In this document: positions 44,901-56,866 of the stretch, one piece after another
How the letters are laid out: every line of letters starts with the position of its first letter
How positions within the stretch are numbered: position 1 is the first letter of the stretch
NCBI GenBank assembly: GCA_013398295.1
Contig: VZSF01008738.1
Coordinates: forward strand, 183,501-247,500
Reading direction: 5' to 3'
DNA length: 64,000 nucleotides
Origin: Chionis minor
Lineage: Eukaryota; Chordata; Aves; Charadriiformes; Chionididae
Notes under the pieces: model-generated
Told to the model about the DNA's origin: nothing
The model's database searches: none
The model's input: only the letters and a program-made list of their open reading frames with translations
Program-made: the position numbers and the translations under genes

Positions 44901-47900
44901 TTATTTAAGTACCCGGTAGTTTTAATCAGAGCGGTGGACTTTTTCCTTTTTTTATATCAAGCTACTAGCTGATATGACCTTACCTGCTTTGCCAAAAAAA
45001 TTAAAAAGACGGTTTGGCACCAAGTCCTGTGCTCTTTAAAAAGAGAGAACTGGATTTTGATTTTGCACAACACTGAAATTGATTGGGGAACATTGAAATT
45101 GCAGGGGGAAGCAGCAATCAAATAAGAGCAAAGGTGGGAGAAAAGAAGAAATCCAACTTGCAAATTTGTGTTCCTGTTGTGGAACTTGTTACTGCTTCCA
45201 GCTCAAACCCTTGAAAAGTAAGTTTTACAACGGAAGCAGTGATACATGCCTAACTGTGCACTGGCACAGGGGCACCACTTTAATATCTCATTTAAGTAAT
45301 GGCTAATGATGACTATATAACTAAATGGTCCTCATTATTGCATCCTTTTTCACCCGTGGGATAGATTTGGCAGTCCATAAAAATGTCAGTGCGTCCTCTA
45401 TAAAGGTAAACGCACCACATGTTAGCAGACTTCTTCCAGCTTATTGATGGCTGGGAATGCCCCTTGTAACACGAATATGTTCACACCGGTGATGTCAGTC
45501 TCCACAGACCTGCTTTTCCTTAAAATACCTTTTTAATGCCAGCAACAGGCGAGCCATGCAGCTGTGGGTTGCGGCAGGAAGGTGGGGAAGATCCAGCGGG
45601 TACAAGTACTTCAGCTGCAGTGCTGTGAGCCGGGTTTGTGGTCGGAGCTCCAAGCTGGCGTCTGACAGCCCGCGCGGTCGGTGAGTGACGGCACACCCGG
45701 ACTTGGTGTCTGGGTGACGGCCGCTTGTGTCAGGGGAAGGCTTTTCTGCTTTAGGCCAGCAGAGGCTGTGCTTTGTGCTCCTGTCGCTCCTGCGGGAGGC
45801 TGGGGAAGTGGCGCTGGCCCTGTACGGGCTGTACCTGGGCTGTACCCCCTCTGCCTGGCGTCCGGGTGTCATTCGAGCAAGGGGAGGGCGCACAGGCGAG
45901 TAGCGGCTTGTGTATGGGCTGAAGAGGCCAATAAACCTGTAGCGTGTCCATTTAACTGCACGTGCCCTCCAGATTGTGTTCCACGTGGGTACAAGCAATG
46001 AGATCTTCTCCTTGTCAAGCGCCTTCCTGCCCAGCTCGCGGCTGCCGCTCCAGCGCTCTGCCCAGTAGAAGCGAGCGATGCTAACAGTGCGGTGATGCTG
46101 TGCCTTACCTGTGGCCATCCAAAAGAGATCGGTCTTGCAGAGCTTGGTCTTGAAAATCCCTCGTCGGTCTGGCGGCAACATACGGTCATCCCTCGAAGAG
46201 GAGCAAAGATTGCGCTTAAAATCCAGCCTCGGCGTATCTGGAAGGTAGCCGTGTATTCCTTGCATACGGTTTTGTTGTACATGTTTTTCTTTCGCTTGTT
46301 TCCTCTTAAACCTTCTTCTCACATGCTTTGTTGCTGAGAAGGCATCTGTGCTTCTGATTTTTTAATGACAAAAGAGCACACCTGAGTTCGCAGAACTCAG
46401 ACTTTAAGTAAGAAAGACCTAAAAGACGTAGCTCTGGTGGTGCTTGGGTAGAAACCTGCTGCTCAGAGTTGGGAAGCGTGTCGGGGAAAGTTACTGCTGC
46501 TCAAATAATACTGCGTAGCCACCGAACGGCGTCGTATGCTGCTGCGAAGGAGTGCTGGGTTTACAGAGCAGAGCTGCTCGGAGGCAGCGGACAGAATCTT
46601 GCCGGGCAGTAAGGTGGCGGACCCGACTGCAAGTTGGCTCCTGCAGCTGCACCCAGGTCTCCCCACTGCTGCCGTACCCCAAGAGCCAGCCCAGGCAGAG
46701 GGGGACCTTCTGGCCAGCAGCCCTCTGAAGGGTCCTATTTCGGCATCAGGTCCTTGTCTGTGTCTGCAGCAGACCATTTCTTGTCTGGGCAACTAGCACA
46801 AAGAAACCTGCTGCAGAGCTGCTGGTTTTGCCGGGGTTTTTTTGTCGTTGAAAACATAAGAAAAAAGCTATTGTGACGCCGTGGTTTTCTAGGGTGTAGG
46901 TTTCTGGGCCTGTGTTTTACTTTCACCTGCAAAGCTGACTGTAGCCTTCCAGACCAATAGAGGGCTTTGTTGCAAGGACATCTTGTTGCCCTTGACACCT
47001 TAAAAGTCTTGTTTCAGAGGGCCAACTGTCCAGAGGCCTTAGCTGGGCTTAGTCACTCTGCCCCCTTCCACTGGCTGCTGAGCAATGGTTGATGGACTTC
47101 ACCCTGCGGCTTGGTCCCCTCCTCCCTTCCATTTAACACGGAGCCGTTGGTGGCAGCATCCTGGGAAATACTGCTTACTGAACATTGCAAAGTATTACAA
47201 TTAATGTCCTACTTAGATTTGACTTGGGGTTTTGCGTGGGGTTCGTTGGGATTAGCGAGGGGGGAAATCAGTCAGTCAGACTCTTTATATGGGAGGAGTT
47301 TTGGGTGTAAGTCATTGTGAAGACTAAAGCCTCAGCTCACATCAGTCAGTAAAACTTCACTGGTGTCAGCAGAGCGAGCTGGATGAGGCTCATGGAAAGC
47401 TTCCCGCATCACAGTAAAATTTGGTGAGTTGCCACTGGATGCCTTCCGACACTGGTGAAAAGTTCAAACCATGCTCCTGACCTTGGCTAATAAACTCTGT
47501 TATTGCGGGAATAGAGCTGCTTCTGTCCTCGGGGTTTAAGGACAGAGCTTCATGCAAGTGACATGACATTTTCCTGAGGAAAAAGTGCATTTGTAGATAT
47601 TTGTAGATATTTTCAAGCTGAATCTTCCTCGATGCGTCTGTTGGTTTTAAGGGTAATGACTAGCCTGGGGAGCGCTTATTTCGGTGCATTGCTCGCAGCC
47701 GAGCGTCAGGTCAGACGTGTCGCACGACGGATGCGTTTGACACGGCGTTCCCGAGTTGTAACAGAAAACCAGGTCACACAGTTGGGTTTTCCCGAGCCGG
47801 AACCCATCAGATCCGTAGGCATCTGTTCTGGCCACTAGTAACTGGTCTTAAGATGATGTTGCAAACTGAACAAACTGGAAACGTGAGAGCCGTTTGAGCT

Positions 47901-50900
47901 TGGAGGCCATTCAGTGAGAAAACAGCGCCACCTACTGCAAGTACCGAGTCCCGGGTGTAGAGTTCAATACCGAGAGTTCTTGACTTTTGCTTTTAATCAA
48001 AACCATATATTCCTCCTGTGTCTGTTTGACGCCATCTAGGGTTTCTTTATTAACAAAAGCAGCTTGTTTTGTGTTTCACCACAACATGCCAATTTCGAAC
48101 AGGCAGTATTTGTTAAGTGGAATTCTTATTAAAAATCAAAATCAAAACTTGTCATTCAACACACAGCAGTGATTCAAATAATAACTTCTTTAACAGGCAC
48201 TCCTGAGACATCATAAATTCTGGTTGCGAAGACTGACGTACTTGGTGCTCTGCCAAATTACATATTAACCTTATATTAGTGATTACAAACCAGTCAGAGC
48301 TCAGGTCCTCACGTGTGCTTAGCGCGAGTGTGATCAACAGCTGGTTTTGGCTTGAGGAATTAAAAGCAGGATCAAATTCGAAGAAAATCTAGTTCCCCAG
48401 GCATGAGTCATAGCTAGGAATTGGATGGGTTTGGTACGTTAGTTTTCAGCTGTTGGGAACTTACCTGTGTGATCCACCGTCGGGCTGGGCTGAAATGTGT
48501 AAATGAGAGCATCTTCCATAAACGATTTGACCTTTTTTTTGGCCCTGTTTCACTGTGGAAAGCGTGTGTTGGTTTTTTTCCTTAATTTCATGAAGCAGGA
48601 TATGTGATTTATTGGGGAGAAGGGTTTTCTAGTGAGACCGATTCTTGCTTTTTTAAGGTATCGGTTAGACTATTGATGAGAAAAAAATGTTTAGAAGAGG
48701 CAGCCACTTAGATTGTTGGCCTGAGGATGAGGAGGCAGAGGGAGAATACAGTCTTTTGCTGGACTTAGCTGAACGGCGTTAGCAGTGGGGATATGGCAGG
48801 CTGGAAGCACAGAACGTTACCCAGAACATAAAGCTGTCAAAATATCTCTGACAGATCAGTACTGGGAATGTTTTCACTTGCTTGGGCAGGGACTTACTAC
48901 AGTGCTTTGAGGGTGGAAGCAGGGAGGCTGTTCCTCCCTAGTCCATGGGTTTCTCTATGTTTGTCATTGCTTGGAATAAAAAAAAAAAAGTAAAAAAAAG
49001 TAACACTCGTGCAAAATTCTGTAAAGGATAACTTTTCTTCAGCCTCTGGAGAGGGTTTTGGCGTGTCATGATGTCAAAGAAGCGTTTAGCTATGTGTTCC
49101 TTTGTTTTCCTAATGTGTCGGGTTGTTTCCAGCCCTTTGGGGGGCTGCAGACCGTACTTCTGCTTAACTATATTTGACTTTTCCATACAGCCTGGTTTTA
49201 TAGCTCTCAATAGCACCTTAACATTCAGATCAGAACACTTCTCTCACTCTGAAGGACAGACGTAACTGCAGTCCAAGTGAGAAATTTTACAGCAAAAATT
49301 AAACCTTACCCCCCAGGCCTTTCTGTTGTACCCTACAGGGGATTAAAGTAGTCGACCAACTGTTTTCACAGATCAGCCTGCGTCAGCAGCGCATCTTTTG
49401 GGTTCGAGTAAGATACCTGTGGTGTTAGGTTGACTTCCCTGATTTCACATCTGCCGAAACTCCACTTGCCTCCGCATCGCTCCTAATTGGTACAGTAATG
49501 TCCCGACCTCGAAGAAGGATCGTCCTTGGCTCGTTTCCCTCTGCACGGAGGCAAGCGGGTGTGTTTTGCCGCCACCACCACCCCCGAAACCAAGACATTT
49601 TGGGTTAGCTTTCTTTTGAGTTATTAGGGTTGTTCTAGCACTGTCCACCTGCCTTCAGCTATACTTGTAAACACTTTCTAACTCTGACTGGCATAAAAAT
49701 TGATGAAATGTCCTAAGTGGAGTGACTAAGTTTACCCAGCATAGTTGGAGCAGTCCTGGACCTGATTATTCTAGAGGGAAACCTCAGTTGTGATTAGTGT
49801 CTGGCTTGGCCAAAGGGCTGTCGTGTGTGTTTAGCTCATCATAAATGGTCAGTCGTCTCTTTCTCCAGAGCCGACATCCGAGCCTCAGAAATGATTAAAC
49901 AATGATTCTATCCTGGTGTTTCTTCTTCCTGTGTCTTGAGAGGAGAGCCACATTCCTTCTTTGCGTGCAAGGCTGTTGTCAGTAACTTGATACTTCCTTC
50001 TGTGCCTAATGCTAACCTTGCCATTTTGAAGGATTCTGGATCGTGAAGACGCGGTTGTGCACGCAGAGGTCACTGGCCACTCTAGGGGCCAGTAAATTGG
50101 TGTTATTGTAATGGAGGAATCATTACTATGGTGAGGAAACATCCTTTGTAACAGAGGATTTCAATTTGTCTTTCCATTTGGCTTCTGAAACATGTAGTAC
50201 TTCCTGTGTTCTCGTGCCTGTTGTGCATCCTGATCTTCATAGGTAGCTGTACCGAACGTTACATGGTTTTGAGTCCCTCTTTAATAGGCTCTTTGACATC
50301 TTTGGAAGCTAAAGGTAAATGCTGCCCAGGCCCCAGAGTCTGTGTCTTGTAGGCGACGCCCAGATCACAGCGGAGCGGAGTGGAAGGTTTAAAGGAACCG
50401 GCTGGGCTTTTTGTTCTTGCCTTGAACAGCTTGCAGTCAGAGCTTAAGTGACTTAACTGGCGGTACCCTTGAAAGCCTGTGGGAGCACGGAGAATCATGC
50501 CCTGTTTGAATCCTCTTCCTCACTGCCACGTTGAGCCTCTACCGGTAGGGAGGCAGATCTTCTCTTTGCAGCTGAGGCTGTGGATCAACGGGGTAATGGA
50601 AGTTTGCAGACGATCGGGTGCCTATTGAAGCCAGCGGCAGCCTTTCTCCTGCTTCGGCTAGGTGTGGGCTAAGGCATGGTTGAGTCCCACCGATGTCCCA
50701 GTTGTCTTGGACAAAGACAGACAATTCTTTAGTCGGGACAGGGCAACTGTAGTCACCCAAGTGCTTTTTGAGAGGGATAGTGTTGGAAATGGTACTGAAA
50801 GAGGAAGACAAAAGAGCAAAACCTTACTGTGGCGTCACTCAAATTTCTGGGTGATAGATGAAGTCTTTCGTGCATCTGTTACCGAGCTGCGTTCCTGTTG

Positions 50901-51188
50901 TTCCTGTGATCTAGCTTGTTTCCTGGCGTCAGAGGAGCGGTAGGAAATGTGTGAGGGTTTCTGGAGGGAGATAGGTATTGCAAGGAAACCAGATTGAAAG
51001 TGTGTGATTTACGGTCGCCAGTTTACCGTCTCCATTATTTTTCTGACTGGTTGCCTAAACCTGCTGTCACAGCAGCGTGCGAAAATTTCTTGTGAACTTA
51101 ATGTATAACCTACGAAGCAATGTGCTCATTTTTTTCCCTCTAATATTTTGAAATGCCTGTATTCTTATCTAAGTATTTTTTCTTCTAG

Positions 51189-52099
51189 GGAGCCCTGAAA
51201 GCCAGGGGATGTACGTTTTTAACTTGACGTCCCTCACTGAGTCTGAAAACATCTTGTCAGCTTCGGTGTATTATTATATTGGTGATTTGCTGCATGCGAA
51301 GTGGAACCGTTCCCAGTCCGAAGGCTGTTCTCGTCACGGGCACAGGAAACCTGAAATTCAGATACGTCTTTCGGTTTGGACCTTTCCTGCCGTTGGGAAC
51401 CAGACTCGGAGCCTGGGACATTTCCTAATAAATGTCTCCACCGATTACCAGGATGTCCTTTCCTGGCAGTGGAAAGACATCACTCAGCTCCTGCACGAAG
51501 CGAAGGCAAACAATGAACTCCTGATCAGTGTCAAAATGGATCTGGCCAGCCATCACCCTTGGAAAAGGGCACCTTCTCACTATGAACCGTACATTCTGAT
51601 TTATGCCAATGATTCTGCTATTTCCGAGCCAGAGAGCGTTGTCTCTAGTTTGCAAGGGCACCGTCATCCGCTGGCACGGGTCCTTCCCAGGCCAGAAAGC
51701 CACGTGAGGAGCAGCCTTGGGAAGCGGCGGCGAAAACGCTCAGCAAATGTCCTGTTGCCGTTGCAGAATAATGAGCTTCCAGGAGCCGAGTACCAGTACA
51801 GTGAGGATGAGAGATGGGAAGACAGAAAACCCTATAAAACCTTCCAGCCACGGTTAGCAGAGAGGGCAAAGAGTAAGAAAAAGCAGAGGAAGAATCATCA
51901 CCGGAAGAGCCAGACTCTCCAGTTCGATGAGCAAACGTTAAAGGCGGCGAGGAGGAAGCAGTGGAATGAGCCAAGGTATTGCGCCCGGCGCTATCTCAAG
52001 GTGGATTTTGCAGACATTGGCTGGAGCGAGTGGATTATTTCCCCTAAATCCTTCGACGCGTATTACTGCTCAGGGGAGTGCCAGTTCCCAATTCCAAAG
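51189..52099 (+). CDS. BMP3: BMP3 exon 2 (prodomain, processing sites, first part of mature ligand)
   Basis: The exon starts after a CTTCTAG acceptor with two bases that finish the codon begun in exon 1. It runs 303 codons and ends at AAG before GTATGG (phase 0). Early residues [19 protein letters not shown] identify the prodomain. Possible N-glycosylation sites are NLT (51221), NRS, NQT, NVS and NDS. A furin-type RRKR|S site lies at 51728-51739, followed by [18 protein letters not shown], then a basic cluster at 51863-51907, and a second site RRK|QW with cleavage after 51958, the position used for human mature BMP3 as I recall. The ligand then begins [20 protein letters not shown], with C1 at 51980 and the YYCSGEC pair near the exon end. 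The DIGWSEWI motif is intact. Glutamate in CSGEC replaces the alanine I recall in mammals. Confidence 0.97.
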
Positions 52100-53533
52100 G
52101 TATGGTCTTTATCGATGTTTTTGCACTGTCTGTTACCATAAACTATGCGCTTTCTTTCCTGCGTCAGTAAAAGGCAGCTGGTCACCTGCTACATGTTCAG
52201 CGCTAGTAAATAGGTGATATCTTTGTCTCGCGCTGCAAGGAGCAGTGCTTAGAACAGCTAGTAAAAAGACAGGCTTGTAAAGGTAATTTAAAAAATATTG
52301 CATGGTATTAGATTTTTGTCCAGAACCCAGATTGCCATAAAACATTTCCTGAATAGCGCTTATGATGTGTGAACTTGTTGTTAACCTGTTTAATAAACAT
52401 AATGCAAACCAGATCCAGAAAATTGCTTATTAGACAGTAGTCGTTGTGCCTCGAAGGAGCGTTGTGCCAGACCCGGGCTGGGGTCAGTCAGCGTAGCACG
52501 CTCTAGAATGGGTGCCTCATGAGGCCTGACTGTCACAATGACAGGGAGCCTCTGTGGAGCCATAGGAGCGGTTGGGACGCTCTGAGCAGAAGCAAAAGAG
52601 TCAAATGAATCACTTCTGTGACGGACCAAGTGGATCCAAGAGCAATGGATCTTGTCCAGCAGACTTTGCAAAGATCCTCTGGTTTTTATGAAATTGTGGC
52701 ATGTGAGTAGCCAGAAAGGTGATGTGCTCTTAGCCCTGTGACTTGGGTGGATGAACTCAGCTCCTTAAAATCAAATGCCCAATGTCATTATTAGCAGCGT
52801 GGAGCCCCCCGGAGTCTACGGAAACTGGTAAGTAGGATGCGGTACTTGAGGCTGACCTAAAATGAGGGGTGTGCACAAATGATGCCTACAGGAAATACCA
52901 GTAAAGGCAGGGCTTTTGGTCTCACTGTAACCTCACATTCAGGAGTCCTTATTCCTGCCACGGCAAAGCCTTAGAAGTTAGTTCTGAAATCTGTGTGGCA
53001 TTTCAGTGGCTTAAGGACCCGAGGGAGTCACCCTTTGAAAGTGACAGGTGGAGAAACGTACCAAAGGGGACAGAACCCCAGAGAAGGCAAGCTGAGGTAG
53101 GCAGGAGTCTCTCTTTGAAGGAGATGACTCACCTGACTGCCTCCAACCGTAATGGCACGCCTTCAGGTTTTGGATCAAAGGAAAAAACGAAAGGGAACAG
53201 GAAGAGATAGAGTCATTACCTTTGAATACATTGCACTGGGCCTCGTTCTTTATTGTTGATGGGAACCGTGCTCCGTCAAACCAGTAACTCGGCATACAGG
53301 TTAGAAATTTCAAAAGCGCTGGACCTGGACTTACTCCATTCTAACTTTGGGACACATAAATTATAAAAAGGTCTGCTGTATCCCTCTGCTTAAGTCTGTT
53401 TCCGGTTGCAGCTTTAATTATAAAAACTCCATCCCAACTATAGAAGAGTGTTGGTCTGATTTTTGTTTAGGAGAAAATGGTATGTGATACTTAAACCAGA
53501 AGAGTTGAAGGACTTCAGGTCAAAGCAATGAAG

Positions 53534-53560
53534 AAAAAAAAAAAAAAAAAAAAAAAAAAA
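53534..53560. repeat. 27-base poly-A run
   Basis: An uninterrupted A run. The preceding sequence does not resemble CR1 or a known coding gene, so a processed retrocopy cannot be demonstrated. Confidence 0.9.
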
Positions 53561-54239
53561 GGGTTTCCAGCTCAGCCGATATTCTTCACTTCAAAATGAG
53601 ACGCCCGCTATGGGCTGCCATCAGTATTACAAAAGAAACAAGGAGTCCAGTAGGCATCAGACAAACACTGATTCTACTGGAGGACGATTTCAGTGAAGTT
53701 CCTCTGTATTTCCAATGATGGGGGAAAAAATAATCTGTAGCAGCTTCTTAGAAAGGCTTGAAGGCGTCTCATCTCGAGTCCAAAAGCAGTAAGTTTCCAG
53801 TTTCCTGATGTTATCGGGTCTGGCTCTTTCGGCTCTCAAAGAAGTAAATGACAGTTGAGGTGCTGATGAACTCCCAGGATCTACTGCTTGGTAGAGAATA
53901 ACCATTTCAAGCCAGTCTCTAGAAGTCTTGTTTGTTGTTTGTTTGGGGTTTGGGTTTTTTTCCTTCAGCATTTGGCAGCCGTGCAAAATAGGTGTCTCTT
54001 CTGAGGCAGAAAAGCTCCCTCTCAATAGTCGGTACATAGCGTCTGTTCCAGGGTTGGCTGATGCCTGATGCAGAGACTGGGAAGAACCACCCTTTGCCTG
54101 TAGGAGAGTCTGGATCAAACCTCAGGTTACTCAATAATGTGTGCGCTGAAGAGAAAACAAGGCTTTCTCAAAAACAGTTTTGAATGTAGTGTTTTAGAAG
54201 CCCTTGTTACCAGTCTGTCCTTGAAATAGATAGAATTTA

Positions 54240-54267
54240 GATTAGATTTCTCGGCTGAAATCTAATC
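54240..54267. repeat. Perfect 11-bp hairpin in BMP3 intron 2
   Basis: GATTAGATTTC (54240-54250) and its exact reverse complement (54257-54267) flank the loop TCGGCT. Part of the stem and loop, TCTCGGC at 54249-54255, can pair instead with GCCGAGA at 54270-54276, giving two mutually exclusive folds. Confidence 0.75.
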
Positions 54268-54295
54268 CTGCCGAGAGCTGCTGGGAAGTGACGCA

Positions 54296-54324
54296 TTTAA
54301 GACAGAAAGCAGTTCTGTCTTAAA
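54296..54324. repeat. Perfect 12-bp hairpin in BMP3 intron 2
   Basis: TTTAAGACAGAA (54296-54307) and its exact reverse complement (54313-54324) flank a five-base loop AGCAG. It starts 28 bases after the neighbouring 11-bp hairpin. Confidence 0.75.
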
Positions 54325-55789
54325 GAGTTGAGGTGAGACTTTGAGATTGCAGCAGAAAAAGTGTAATGTGTCTCCATGGAGATGAAGAAACTCTCAGAAA
54401 CCAGAAGCAGAGTAATGATAAAGCAGCACTGTAACAAAAAGGTTCCTATCCCTTACGCAGAGCCTTTGTTAGCACCTGCAACCGGAAAATCCGCAACATG
54501 CTCCACAACCTCAGGGCTTAATTCCCAGAGTAACTTCAGACCTCTGGAAAGAACCATAATGAGCCATATAAATGCTCCTGCAAGTAAAACGTCGTAAGAT
54601 GAGCTTAGTACCTAGTGGTTCTGAAGAGGCAAAATGAAATGTAATTGGAGTTTAAAATTACGTTTGACACTCTGAGGCGCGCAGGGAGGTGTGAGCAGCG
54701 CGCACAGCTGAAGGGCAGTTAACAAGTATTTTTCGGGTGAAAGAGGAGCTCCAGCTTTGTCTGCAAGGTGTCTGTCTTGGGTAGTTCCCCTGAGGTATTA
54801 CACTGCGCATCAAAAGATGTTCTTCTGTAGAGACGGGGCTTTTTGCCTGCCACATTCAGGTTTTGCTTTCCTGCAGATAGTAGCATCGGCTTCTGAGCTG
54901 TCACAGTTTATCCCAGTCTTGCAAATAAGTACACTTGCAGTATGGGCTGCTATTACGAGGGTAACCACGGCCAAAGGAGGGTTCTTCTGCCGCCTCTTCT
55001 TCACCTCTGCTGTGCCTGGCATTGGCACGTGCACGCTTTCAGAAGTGGTCCCTGCCCTGGAAAAAGTAGAAACAGTAGAAAAAAGGTGAGAAATAAACGT
55101 GAGGGGTGGGTGGGCAAATGAGGCGCAGTTTAAAGCACCTTGAGGTGAAGCGGAAGGTCCGATTGCCATGAGCTGAGCCTGGAGCACACGCCCGCGGGGC
55201 CGTAACCAGGACCCCGGTCTTCTCCGGCAAATTGCTCACAGAAACTCTCTAGGCTTGGTTGAATGAAGAATTCTAGCAGTAGAGCATTATAGTTATTTAG
55301 ACACTGTGAGGCTGAATATTCGTTGCCATGTACTGCAGAGACAGCTAGTTCACTAAGAGGGCAGGTTACTGAAACCCATGGAGTCTGGCTCCCTGAAAGC
55401 AACTGCTAGATTTCTGTCCATGTCAAAATTCGAATTGTTCCTTTTGTGTACTTTTTTTAATCGCAAAACCCAAAATCACCTCTCTTGTTTTTGAAAGAGA
55501 ATGAAAAGCTAAATTACATAAAAAGGCGAGGCAAGCATCTTCTAGAGCCATGTGTTGTTCTTGAGCCATGAGTAATATCTCGTGCTACTAATAAGACCGT
55601 GTTTGCATAATGATACTATGACCGTCAGGCAATAACGAACTTATCGGTGCCGGTGGGTGTACAGTGTTCCCTAGGTGAGGGCGAGCTCCTGAAGGTGACG
55701 ACCTGTTGGGTAATTAAGATCAGATGTGCCTCTTCCCCCCAGCTTTCCACCTCCACATTTTCTGGCCTGACCCTGGCCTCCCTGACGTC

Positions 55790-56210
55790 AGGTAGCTGCT
55801 TTGACTGCTGTCACGCGCGCCGGCGCTGGGCTGGCGGAACGCCGCAGGGCGCGCCCACCGGGCAGACCCTCTCCCGGGTGGGGAATGAGCGCTCGTGACT
55901 GACGTCGTTCCCCCTGCTCGTAACACGTCTCTGGTGAAGTTCAGCGGGGCTCCCGAGGGCGCGTGCGGCTGGGCAGTGCAGCCTGCGCCACAGCCGAGCC
56001 CCTTCCCAGAGCTGCCGGTGTGGGCTCAGAGCGGCATTTTTTCCTCCCGCTGCTCTCTCGGCCTCCCCTGCTTCTCCCCTCCGAGAAGAACATCTCTGCC
56101 TGCCTGTCGTGGCCGTGGGCTGGACGGAGCGCGGGCGGCCCGCCGGCAGCAGCTGAACTCGCCCCTCCAGCGGGGCACTGTGCCCGTTCAGTGCTCCGAG
56201 GGGCATTCCC
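55790..56210. other. CpG-rich patch in BMP3 intron 2
   Basis: GC- and CpG-dense sequence with overlapping long frames on both strands (for example 197 codons on the plus strand at 55895-56488). No splice-supported exon or family match was seen. It might be an internal CpG island with promoter or enhancer activity. Confidence 0.4.
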
Positions 56211-56842
56211 CTTTTCTGGGAAGCACGTGTCTTCGGGCTTTACTCCCGTCACAGTTAAATTCCAGCTGGCAGAAGCGGAGTTACGGCAGAGCTGGTTATT
56301 CCTCAAGAGCCCACCTCAAGGGCCAGGGGCAGCGTGTTCAGGACAGACCTCAGGTCAGTACGGAGCATGTTCTGTGTCGCACAATGCCCGTATCAAACAG
56401 AGATACCTCTGACGGAACGTATCCGGGCTATTCCCGCCGACAGCCGAGGCAGCACTTGAAATCAATTCTGTACAATTCAGCGTTTTAGTAGTACATATTC
56501 CGTATCTGAAGGGGAAGGGTTTCCCATGAGAACACGGCGTATGCCAGAGACCTGTTCTTAATTCCAGTACTACTGGCAACGGGAAATAGGGTCTCAGTAG
56601 ATGTTTTACCTTTTGACGTCCGATCTGCAGGCTCAGGAGATCTCTTTGGCTCCCGGTTATTTTTGTGGAGAGTGCCGCGCTGCACCTGAGTACGGGAACA
56701 AGCATGGATGCTACCGGAGCTTTCACTTCGGTCTGCAGGCAGAAAGGATACAGAAACCTGTATTCTGTACTAATCTAAGACATTTTTTAAATCCCTATCA
56801 ACTACTGCTGAGGCGTATAGGTACTCTTGAATTCAAAACAGA

Positions 56843-56866
56843 GAGACAGACAGAAATGTCTGTCTC
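56843..56866. repeat. Perfect 10-bp hairpin with GAAA tetraloop
   Basis: GAGACAGACA (56843-56852), loop GAAA, and the exact reverse complement TGTCTGTCTC (56857-56866). In the sense transcript this gives a GNRA-type tetraloop. The arms contain CAGAC/GTCTG words, the core of SMAD-binding elements, in both orientations. Confidence 0.75.

Larger units (their letters stand above)
39989..51188 (+). other. BMP3 intron 1
   Basis: An 11.2-kb intron from GTAACG to a TTTTTTCTTCTAG acceptor. The first part continues the CpG island. Identified content: a poly-G run (40555), a poly-A run between short direct repeats (41387) and a CR1 3' end (41745-41996). The rest is unassigned, including a 275-codon minus-strand open frame at 45495-46322 that resembles no protein I know. 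No other exon or RNA gene was recognised. Confidence 0.85.

Noticed and set aside
51209..51211. ATG in exon 2 as the BMP3 start codon
   Set aside because: It is an internal methionine of the prodomain ([10 protein letters not shown], where human has GLYIFNLTSL) and has no signal peptide after it. The true start should be in the exon 1 gap.
52100..52141. Extension of the BMP3 exon 2 frame past PK ([13 protein letters not shown] then stop)
   Set aside because: A consensus GT donor lies exactly at the position where exon 3 continues the conserved ligand. The extension is intron read-through and would remove four knot cysteines.
55895..56488. 197-codon plus-strand frame in BMP3 intron 2
   Set aside because: It lies in a CpG-rich patch where several frames on both strands are open at once. 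No homology, and no acceptor or donor pair frames it in phase with BMP3.
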